Source of the DNA: DATAVB01 sp040414495
Lineage (GTDB): Bacteria > Actinomycetota > Actinomycetes > Mycobacteriales > QHCD01
Length of the DNA: 6,746 nucleotides
Direction: 5' to 3'
Assembly: GCA_040414495.1 (NCBI GenBank)
Contig: JBEDUI010000045.1
Span: 1-6,746 of the forward strand
The notes under the pieces are model-generated. The model was not told the DNA's origin and did no database searches. It saw only the letters and a program-made list of their open reading frames with translations. Below are positions 1 to 5,455 of the stretch, piece by piece. How positions within the stretch are numbered: the first letter of the stretch is position 1; each line of letters opens with the position of its first letter. The position numbers and the translations under genes are program-made.

Positions 1-643
1 GCAGCAGCCGCCAACCGAACGCCAGCCCCACGACACCGATCGGCACGTTGACCAGGAACACCGGCCGCCAGCCGCTGCCGAACAAATCGGCGTTGACCAG
101 CAGACCCCCGACCACCTGACCGCTTACGGCCCCGACGGCCAAAACGGCCGAGTACGCCGCGAGCGCCTTGCCCCGGGCCTCCCCGACGAACCGGGACTGG
201 ATCACCGTGATGATCTGCGGCACCATCGCCGCCGCGGCCGCGCCCTGCACAAACCGGGCCACCACCAGCGTCGCCGTATTCGGCGCCAGCCCGCACAGCA
301 GCGAGGTGAGCGTAAAACCGGCCAGGCCGATCAGGAAAAGTCGGCGCCGGCCGAGAATCGCGCCGAGCCGGGCGCCGGTGATCAGCAACATCGCGTAGCT
401 GACGGTGTAACCGGAGACGATCAGCTGCAGGGTCGAGCCGGATGTATGCAGGTCCGTACCGATCGTGGGAATTGCCACATTCACGATCGTGACGTCCAGC
501 AGGGCCATGAACTGGCCGGTCAACAGCAGCGCGAGCATCAGCCAGGGCCGGCCGGTTCCCGCTCGCGAAGGGATGTCGGAGGGGTGTGTTGTTGTTGCCC
601 CCGAAGTTGGTCCCGAAGTTGGTCCCGAAGTTGGAACGGTCAT
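1..643 (-). CDS. MFS transporter, DHA2 (14-TM, EmrB/QacA-like) drug exporter, N-terminal part
   Basis: This is the first 214 codons of a proton-coupled multidrug exporter in the cytoplasmic membrane; the gene runs off the left edge. After a Thr/Ser/Pro-rich cytoplasmic tail (residues 1-32) come about six hydrophobic helices, near 33-61, 72-90, 102-122, 125-147, 160-184 and 194-213. Helix 1 carries LDVTIVNVAIP, the signature of the 14-helix DHA2 group. Motif A is present as GARLGAILGRRR (90-101), with Ala where the usual Asp would be. An Arg-containing motif B (RFVQG, 130-134) and a motif-C-like segment (GAVSGQVVGG, 171-180) follow, then GWRPVFLVNVPIG, typical of the family. The ATG at 643-641 starts right before the tail, but no good SD precedes it; an in-frame GTG at 688-686 is a weaker alternative. 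It is divergent from the XRE regulator, which probably controls it. The substrate cannot be told from sequence. The family call is firm. Confidence 0.9.
   Translation of the reverse strand, partial: MTVPTSGPTSGPTSGATTTHPSDIPSRAGTGRPWLMLALLLTGQFMALLDVTIVNVAIPTIGTDLHTSGSTLQLIVSGYTVSYAMLLITGARLGAILGRRRLFLIGLAGFTLTSLLCGLAPNTATLVVARFVQGAAAAAMVPQIITVIQSRFVGEARGKALAAYSAVLAVGAVSGQVVGGLLVNADLFGSGWRPVFLVNVPIGVVGLAFGWRLL
599..634 (-). repeat. three tandem 12-bp units in the 5' end of the MFS gene
   Basis: Three consecutive 12-bp units, reading CCAACTTCGGGA on the coding strand, differ only at the last base of the final unit. They encode P-T-S-G repeated three times, just after the start codon of the exporter. 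The length is a multiple of three, so a change in copy number would only lengthen or shorten the cytoplasmic tail without breaking the frame. The repeat probably arose by slippage; no function is evident. Confidence 0.85.
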
Positions 644-730
644 GCATACAACGTTGGTGGGAACGCCTCGACGAGGTGGAGAGCCCACTGATGCTGGTAT
701 TGACACCACCCGGATCAGGGAGGGTCGGTT
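644..730. promoter_or_regulatory. divergent promoter/operator region between MFS gene and XRE regulator
   Basis: This 87-bp gap separates two divergent genes and must hold the start signals of both. Small inverted repeats are visible: CCTCGACGAGG at 666-676 (5-bp arms, 1-bp centre) and CAACGTTG at 649-656, close to the exporter start. Either could be an operator half-site for the neighbouring regulator. A strong SD (AGGGAGG, 717-723) lies 7 bases before the regulator start. A TTGACA at 700-705 matches a -35 box but is too close to that SD to serve the regulator with a leader. I could not place convincing -10 boxes. Regulatory function is inferred from gene arrangement. Confidence 0.35.
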
Positions 731-1609
731 GTGGTGGCACAGAACGATGTGAGCGTTGCGCCGAGATCGGAGACCCGTCGGTTGGAGTTGCGCAGCTTTC
801 TGCGTGCGCGGCGCGCCGAGCTAAGGCCCGAGGACGTGGGTATGGAGCCCGGTCCGCGGCGGCGGACTCCGGGTCTGCGCCGCGAAGAGGTCGCGATGCT
901 CGCCGGGGTCGGGGTCACTTGGTACACCTGGCTCGAGCAGGGCCGGCGGATCAACGCCAGCGCCCAGGTTCTGGACGCGATCGCCCGCACGCTGCAGCTG
1001 GATTCGGCCGAGCGGTGGCATTTCTACCGGCTGGCCGAGGCCACGCCGGTACGGTCCTCGGTCGCCCCCAGCTGCGTCGCCCCGGTCCGTGAGGTGCTCG
1101 ATTCGGTCGACCCGCTGCCGGCGGTCGTGGCCAACGAGCGGTTCGACGTGATCGAGGCCAACGAGGCGCATTCCGACCTGTTCCGGGATTGGCATGCGCT
1201 GCCCTGCATTCACCGCAACCTGATCTGGTGCGCGATGACCGAGCCGACCCGGGGGCGGGAGCGATTCCTGAATTACGAGGAGGAGCTGCCGTACATGGTG
1301 GCCCGGCTGCGCGCGTCGTACAGCAGCCACCTCGACGACCCGGACTGGCTGGAGGACATCCGCCGGCTCTCGGACATGTGCCCGGAATTCGCGCAGTTGT
1401 GGGACCGGCACGAGGTCGCCGCGCCCCAGATCCGGACCCGGGCGTTCCGGCATCCGGACGCGGGCGTGGTCCGTTTCCAGGTGGTGGAGTTGGACGTGGC
1501 CGCCTCGCCCGGGCTACGGATGTTCGTCTACACCCCGGCCGACGAGCAGACCCGGATCGCGTTGCCGGCCACCCGGACTCGCTCATCGGAGGTCGCCTCC
1601 GGTGCGTGA
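731..1609 (+). CDS. XRE-family helix-turn-helix regulator with MmyB-like ligand-binding domain
   Basis: This is a 292-residue cytoplasmic DNA-binding protein. The N-terminal XRE/Cro-type helix-turn-helix (about 18-100) contains the hallmark of this actinobacterial group: GPRRRTPGLRREEVA (41-55) followed by LAGVGVTWYTWLEQGR (57-72), then a helix ending near LDAIARTLQLD. Residues about 115-275 match the MmyB-like ligand-binding domain, with PAVVANERFDVIEAN (130-144), NLIWCAM (163-169) and a C-terminal V-x-F-x-V-V-E-L-D strand (247-255). The full length suits the family. The GTG at 731 is chosen because AGGGAGG lies 7 bases upstream; a second GTG at 734 is possible. Such proteins are usually repressors of an adjacent, often divergent, gene, so the MFS exporter is the likely target. 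The ligand is unknown, and lipid-like ligands suggested for MmyB-like domains are not shown here. Confidence 0.92.
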   Translation: MVAQNDVSVAPRSETRRLELRSFLRARRAELRPEDVGMEPGPRRRTPGLRREEVAMLAGVGVTWYTWLEQGRRINASAQVLDAIARTLQLDSAERWHFYRLAEATPVRSSVAPSCVAPVREVLDSVDPLPAVVANERFDVIEANEAHSDLFRDWHALPCIHRNLIWCAMTEPTRGRERFLNYEEELPYMVARLRASYSSHLDDPDWLEDIRRLSDMCPEFAQLWDRHEVAAPQIRTRAFRHPDAGVVRFQVVELDVAASPGLRMFVYTPADEQTRIALPATRTRSSEVASGA

Positions 1610-1638
1610 GAACTCAGGCCAGGGGCGAACGTAGGTCG

Positions 1639-1669
1639 TCCTAGCTTTCCCTAGGGGTTCCTAGCTTTC
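1639..1669. promoter_or_regulatory. 10-bp-phased CCTAG triple repeat upstream of the M20 gene, candidate operator
   Basis: CCTAG occurs at 1640-1644, 1650-1654 and 1660-1664, exactly 10 bp apart. The outer two copies extend to an 11-bp direct repeat, TCCTAGCTTTC, at 1639-1649 and 1659-1669; the middle copy lies in the palindrome CCCTAGGG (1649-1656). One-helical-turn spacing would put all three on one face of the DNA, as expected for a regulator binding in tandem. The block ends 54 bp before the M20 start codon. CTAG is usually scarce in bacterial DNA, and I noticed no other copy in the window. Function as an operator is inference. Confidence 0.4.
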
Positions 1670-1723
1670 TGGCCGCTTCGTCGGACTCCGCTTAGGGTGA
1701 CTGCGACTACTCGGGAGGGGTTC

Positions 1724-3028
1724 GTGGTCACTGAGGCGGAGGACGAGGTCGTCGAGCTGTGCGCTGCGTTGGTGCGCTTCGACACGACCAACTTCGGTGG
1801 CGGCAGGTCGAACGGTGAGCGGGACGCCGCGGACTACGTCGTACGCCGGCTGGCCGAAGTCGGCATCGAGTCCACGCTGCTGGAGTCGGCGCCGGGCCGG
1901 GCCAACGTGGTGGCCCGCATCGCCGGTTCCGACCCGGACCGGCCGGCGCTCCTGGTGCATGGGCATCTCGACGTCGTACCGGCCGTCGCCGCCGACTGGA
2001 GCGTCCCGCCGTTCGCCGGTGAGCAGCGCGACGGCGACCTCTACGGCCGGGGCACGATCGACATGAAGGGCGCGTGCGCCACCACATTGGCGGTCGTCCG
2101 CGCGCTGGCCCGTTCCGGTCGGCAACCCGAACGCGACGTGGTGCTGGCGTTCGTCGCCGACGAGGAGGACACCGGCGACCTCGGCGCCGGCTGGCTGGTC
2201 GAGGAGCACCCGGAGCTGTTCGCCGGCGTGACCGAGGCGGTGAGCGAGTCCGGTGGTTTCACCGTGCACGCCAGCCCCGACCTGCGGCTCTACCCGGTGG
2301 CGGTCGGCGAGCGCGGCTCGGCCTGGATGCGGCTCACCGCGACCGGCACCGCCGGCCACGCGGCCAAGGTCAACCACGACAACGCGGTGCTCACGCTGGT
2401 CCAGGCGCTGAGCCGGATCGGGTCGTACGAGTGGCCGGTCCGGTTGGTGCCGGCGGTGCGGGGTTTCATCGAGACCGTCGGCGCCGATCTCGGGGTCGAG
2501 GTCGATTTGTCCGATGTGGACGGTACGTTGGCCCGCCTCGGTCCGGCCGCCGCGCTGGTCTCGGCCACGATTCGGTGCAGCGCCACGCCGACGATGTTGG
2601 AGGCCGGCTACAAGGTCAACGTTGTCCCGGGGTCGGCCACCGCCTACGTCGACGGCCGGGTGCTGCCCGGCTGCGAGGAGGAGTTCCTCGCCACCATTGA
2701 TTCGCTGCTCGGCCCGAACGTCACCCGCGAGTTCGTCAACCGGGGTACGGCCATCGCCGCTCCGCACACCGGTCCGTTGGTGGACGCGATCAGCGCGGCC
2801 ATCAAGCCCGAGGACGCCGATGCCCGGGTCGTCCCGTTTGTCATGTCCGGTGGTACGGACGCCAAGGCGTTCGCCCGGCTGGGCATCGCCGGCTACGGCT
2901 TCACACCGATGTGGCAACCGGCGAGCGACAAGCCGTACTCGATCGCGCATGGCATTGACGAACGGGTGCCCATCGACGGGCTGCGATTCGGGGCCCGGGT
3001 GTTCGAGCGTTTCCTGCTGACCTGCTGA
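1724..3028 (+). CDS. M20/M25/M40-family zinc metallopeptidase / deacylase (ArgE/DapE-like)
   Basis: This 434-residue enzyme belongs to the co-catalytic di-zinc M20 family, which cleaves amide bonds of dipeptides or N-acyl amino acids in the cytoplasm. Expected metal and catalytic residues are visible: HGHLDVVP with His81 and Asp83, GRGTIDMKG with bridging Asp113, ADEED with catalytic Glu147 and ligand Glu148, a likely ligand Glu175 in SESGG, and the C-terminal ligand His409 in HGIDERVP. A dimerisation (lid) domain would lie around residues 190-300. GTG 1724 is preferred because GGGAGG (1713-1718) lies just upstream; an in-frame GTG at 1697 would add nine residues that include the SD. It lies downstream of the XRE gene and upstream of the bkd-like operon, on the same strand. 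Actinobacterial relatives are mostly of unassigned substrate, so dipeptidase, succinyl-diaminopimelate desuccinylase-like and acetylornithine deacetylase-like activities cannot be told apart here. Confidence 0.9.
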   Translation: MVTEAEDEVVELCAALVRFDTTNFGGGRSNGERDAADYVVRRLAEVGIESTLLESAPGRANVVARIAGSDPDRPALLVHGHLDVVPAVAADWSVPPFAGEQRDGDLYGRGTIDMKGACATTLAVVRALARSGRQPERDVVLAFVADEEDTGDLGAGWLVEEHPELFAGVTEAVSESGGFTVHASPDLRLYPVAVGERGSAWMRLTATGTAGHAAKVNHDNAVLTLVQALSRIGSYEWPVRLVPAVRGFIETVGADLGVEVDLSDVDGTLARLGPAAALVSATIRCSATPTMLEAGYKVNVVPGSATAYVDGRVLPGCEEEFLATIDSLLGPNVTREFVNRGTAIAAPHTGPLVDAISAAIKPEDADARVVPFVMSGGTDAKAFARLGIAGYGFTPMWQPASDKPYSIAHGIDERVPIDGLRFGARVFERFLLTC

Positions 3029-3104
3029 CCCGGGCGATTACCAGGGGAGCTCTGGATCCGTAACCGGCCCAGGCTCGTAGACAAGACGGTCGGAGGTGCG
3101 GTGC

Positions 3105-3133
3105 TTGGTAGAGACTGACGCGAAACCTGAAAT
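3105..3133 (+). promoter_or_regulatory. candidate promoter for the 2-oxoacid dehydrogenase operon
   Basis: TTGGTA (3105-3110) and TGAAAT (3128-3133) each match 4 of 6 positions of the vegetative -35 and -10 consensus boxes, with a 17-bp spacer. This is one of the few AT-richer spots in the 295-bp gap before E1 alpha, so it is a reasonable place for the operon promoter. The match is weak and other start sites are possible. Confidence 0.25.
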
Positions 3134-3152
3134 GGATTCGCTTTTTCGGTGA

Positions 3153-3166
3153 TCGTGTGATCACGA
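3153..3166. promoter_or_regulatory. inverted repeat, candidate operator upstream of E1 alpha
   Basis: TCGTGTGATCACGA has 5-bp arms (TCGTG/CACGA) around TGAT and contains the 8-bp palindrome GTGATCAC; a further GTGATC just precedes it at 3150-3155. It lies about 20 bp downstream of the candidate -10 box, where a repressor could block the promoter. Actinobacterial bkd operons are commonly controlled by Lrp/AsnC-type regulators, but no such gene is in the window and I cannot match this site to a known motif. Confidence 0.25.
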
Positions 3167-3184
3167 ACTTCGGAAGGTTGCGCC

Positions 3185-3340
3185 ATGAGGGTCGAGTTCT
3201 GCGACGATGAAGGGAAACGCCCAGGGCGTCCGCGCCACCGAGCGTCAACCCGACTTCGACCGCGGACGTCTCGACCGTTCGCCACGGCGATCCCGTGTGC
3301 GGGCCAGGAGCGAGGAGAAACGCATGTCCGTGGGCGATAG
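3185..3340 (+). CDS. possible 51-codon leader ORF upstream of and overlapping E1 alpha
   Basis: An ATG at 3185 has a well-placed SD (GGAAGG at 3172-3177, 7 bases away) and opens a 51-codon frame that ends in TAG at 3338-3340, 17 bases inside E1 alpha and in another frame. The predicted peptide begins MRVEFCDDEGKRPGRPRHRA and is very Arg/Pro-rich, which is what random high-GC sequence gives, so coding is doubtful. If translated, ribosomes would finish just past the E1 alpha start, which could couple the two. I recognise no family. The alternative is that this is simply untranslated leader. Confidence 0.2.
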   Translation: MRVEFCDDEGKRPGRPRHRASTRLRPRTSRPFATAIPCAGQERGETHVRGR

Positions 3341-4466
3341 CTTCGTAACGTCGGGAGATCTCGACCTTTCCGGGATCCGCGCGGTCAGCGCGCACCCGGA
3401 CCTGGTAACCCTGCTGAGTCCCGAGGGTGAGCCGGTCGAGGACAGTACGTACCACTTATCGCTCACCGACGACGAATACCGCGGCCTGTACCGCGACCTC
3501 GTGATGGTTCGCCGCTTCGATCTGGAGGCGACCGCCCTGCAGCGGCAGGGTGAGCTGGGACTGTGGGCCTCGTTGCTGGGGCAGGAGGCGGCGCAGATCG
3601 GCTCGGGCCGGGCGCTCGCTCCGAACGACATGGCCTTTCCGACGTACCGCGAGCACGGCGTCGCCTGGTGCCGCGGGGTCGAGCCGACCGTCCTGCTGGG
3701 CCTGTTCCGCGGTACCAACCTCGGCGGTTGGGACCCGGCCGAACACAACTTCGGGCTCTACACGATCGTCATCGGCTCGTAGACCCTGCACGCCACCGGG
3801 TATGCGATGGGCATGCAGCGGGACGGCGCCGAGGATGCGGTGATCGCGTATTTCGGCGACGGCGCCTCCAGCCAGGGTGATGTGAATGAGGCGTTCGTCT
3901 TCGCCGCGGCGTACAACTCGCCGGTCGTGTTCTTCTGTCAGAACAACCAGTGGGCCATTTCCGAGCCGACCGAGCGTCAGTCCCGGATCCCGCTGTACCG
4001 GCGGGCCAGCGGCTTCGGTTTCCCCGGGATCCGGGTCGACGGCAACGACGTGCTGGCCTGCCTGGCCGTGACCCGCAAGGCGCTGGAGGACGCCCGTACC
4101 GGCCAGGGGCCGACGCTGATCGAGGCGTTCACCTACCGGATGGGCGCGCACACCACCTCCGACGACCCGACCCGCTACCGGCTGGCCAGCGACCTGGAGG
4201 CGTGGAAGCTCAAGGACCCGCTGGAGCGGATGAAGTCGTTCCTCTACAAGCAGCAGCTGGCCGACCGGTCGTTCTTTTCTGATCTTGAGGAGGAGTCCGA
4301 CCAGCTGGCCCGCGAGCTGCGGCGCAATGTCCGGGCGATGCCTGACCCGGAGCCGCTGGAGCTTTTCGCGGACGTGTACGTCGATACGCCGCCCCCGTTG
4401 CAGCAACAGCGGGATCGGTTCGGCGAGTACCTGGATTCCTTCGTCGATGGAGCGGAGGCGCGGTGA
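3324..4466 (+). pseudogene. bkdA: 2-oxoacid dehydrogenase E1 component subunit alpha (BkdA/PdhA-like), interrupted by an in-frame TAG
   Basis: With E1 beta this subunit forms the thiamine-diphosphate (ThDP) decarboxylase that takes a branched-chain 2-oxoacid (or pyruvate) and acylates the lipoyl group of E2. Ignoring the stop, the frame is 380 residues, normal for the family. Visible hallmarks are QRQGELGLWASLLGQEA (73-89), YREHG (108-112), the ThDP motif from GDG (178-180) to NN (207-208), QWAISEPTERQ, and the regulatory-loop-like HTTSDDPTRYR (276-286). ATG 3324 is chosen because GAGGAG lies at 3312-3317; an in-frame ATG at 3207 would add a non-family Arg-rich stretch and has no SD. Codon 153 is TAG (3780-3782), so normal translation gives a 152-residue fragment lacking the ThDP motif. 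Everything else looks intact, so the lesion is either very recent, a sequencing error, or suppressed. Its stop overlaps the E1 beta start. Relatives are also annotated as pyruvate dehydrogenase E1 alpha. Confidence 0.9.
3780..3782 (+). other. in-frame amber (TAG) codon inside E1 alpha
   Basis: The TAG lies between TIVIGS and TLHATGYAMG. In relatives I recall this stretch reads IG-(S/A)-Q-TLHATGYAMG, and Bacillus-type PdhA has IGAQ at the same place, so the ancestral codon was most likely CAG and a single C-to-T change made the stop. No frameshift is present on either side. The nearest in-frame restart codons, ATG 3807 and ATG 3813, have no clear SD. Confidence 0.9.
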
Positions 4467-5434
4467 TGTCGAAGATCACGTTGGGTCGGGCGCTGAACGA
4501 GGGATTGCGCAAATCGATGGAGGACGACGCCAAGGTCGTCATCATGGGTGAGGACGTCGGCAAGCTCGGCGGCGTCTTCCGAATTACCGACGGGCTGCAG
4601 AAGGATTTCGGCGAGGACCGGGTTATTGATACGCCGTTGGCCGAGTCCGGAATTGTCGGTACGGCGATCGGCCTGGCGATGCGCGGTTTCCGGCCGGTTT
4701 GTGAAATCCAGTTCGACGGTTTTGTTTTTCCGGCGTTCGACCAGATCACCACGCAGCTGGCGAAGCTGCATTACCGGTCGCGGGGAAAGGTACCGATGCC
4801 GGTCACGATTCGAATTCCGTGCGGCGGCGGAATCGGCGCGGTCGAGCACCACAGCGAATCGCCCGAGGCGTACTTCTGCCACACGCCGGGCTTGAAGGTG
4901 GTGGCCTGCTCGAATCCGGTCGACGCGTATTTCATGATCCAGCAGGCCATTTCCTCCGACGACCCGGTCATTTTCTTCGAGCCCAAGCGCCGCTATTGGG
5001 AAAAGGCCGAGCTCGATCCGGCCGCGACGCCGGTTCCCTTGCATTCCGCGCAGGTCCTGCGGCCCGGTCGCGATGTCACCGTTCTGGCTTACGGGCCTAC
5101 GGTGAAAACCGTGCTCGACGCGGCCAATGCGGACGATGTGCCGGACATCGAGGTGATCGACCTGCGCACACTGTCCCCTTTGGACATGGACACCGTGGTC
5201 GCTTCGGTCCGGCGTACCGGGCGGTGTGTCGTCGTGCACGAGGCGCCGAACACGCTCGGCCTGGGCGCCGAAATCGCGGCCCGTATCACCGAAGAGGCTT
5301 TTTATTCGTTGGAGGCGCCGGTATTGCGCGTCACCGGTTTTGACACCCCGTACGTGCCCGCGCGTTTGGAGGAGCACTACCTGCCCGATCTGGACCGCGT
5401 GCTTGATGCGGTCGACCGGACGCTGGCGTACTGA
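4466..5434 (+). CDS. bkdB: 2-oxoacid dehydrogenase E1 component subunit beta (BkdB/PdhB-like)
   Basis: This 322-residue subunit completes the E1 heterotetramer and helps bind thiamine diphosphate. It has the standard two-part fold: a pyrimidine-binding domain (about 4-180) with MGEDVGKLGGVFRIT (27-41), DTPLAESGIVG (55-65) bearing the ThDP-activating Glu60, and the active-site His pair in GAVEHHSESPEAYF (125-138); then a transketolase C-terminal domain (about 195-320) with VIDLRTLSPLDMDT and VVVHEAP. Length is normal and no defect is seen. The ATG at 4466 shares one base with the E1 alpha TGA and has GGAGG at 4454-4458, 7 bases upstream; GTG 4463 is a less well spaced alternative. The overlap implies translational coupling, so the amber codon in E1 alpha could reduce its expression. 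Substrate (branched-chain 2-oxoacid versus pyruvate) cannot be settled from sequence alone. Confidence 0.95.
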   Translation: MSKITLGRALNEGLRKSMEDDAKVVIMGEDVGKLGGVFRITDGLQKDFGEDRVIDTPLAESGIVGTAIGLAMRGFRPVCEIQFDGFVFPAFDQITTQLAKLHYRSRGKVPMPVTIRIPCGGGIGAVEHHSESPEAYFCHTPGLKVVACSNPVDAYFMIQQAISSDDPVIFFEPKRRYWEKAELDPAATPVPLHSAQVLRPGRDVTVLAYGPTVKTVLDAANADDVPDIEVIDLRTLSPLDMDTVVASVRRTGRCVVVHEAPNTLGLGAEIAARITEEAFYSLEAPVLRVTGFDTPYVPARLEEHYLPDLDRVLDAVDRTLAY

Positions 5435-5455
5435 TTCTCGGATAGGGAGGATTTC

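Noticed and set aside
586..1092. Plus-strand frame across the exporter start, the gap and the XRE gene
   Set aside because: It crosses two genes in the wrong frame, includes the 12-bp repeat as K-L-V-P, and has no family similarity I recognise.
1661..2950. 429-codon open frame on the minus strand opposite the M20 gene
   Set aside because: The plus strand carries all M20 catalytic motifs; the antisense product is low-complexity and matches nothing known to me.
3036..3056. Terminator after the M20 gene
   Set aside because: CCAG/CTGG arms around GGGAGCT give only a 4-bp stem with no T-run; too weak to call.
3207..3323. Upstream in-frame extension of E1 alpha from ATG 3207
   Set aside because: The added 39 residues are Arg-rich and unlike the family, ATG 3207 has no SD, and ATG 3324 has a strong one.
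3780..3830. TAG read as pyrrolysine or recoded by a downstream element
   Set aside because: I see no strong hairpin or readthrough context after the codon, and the position corresponds to an ordinary Gln in relatives, so mutation or sequencing error is simpler.
3807..4466. Separate gene starting at ATG 3807
   Set aside because: It is the second part of E1 alpha after the amber codon, in the same frame, with no SD; it would lack the N-terminal part of the ThDP-binding fold. Reinitiation is possible but not supported.
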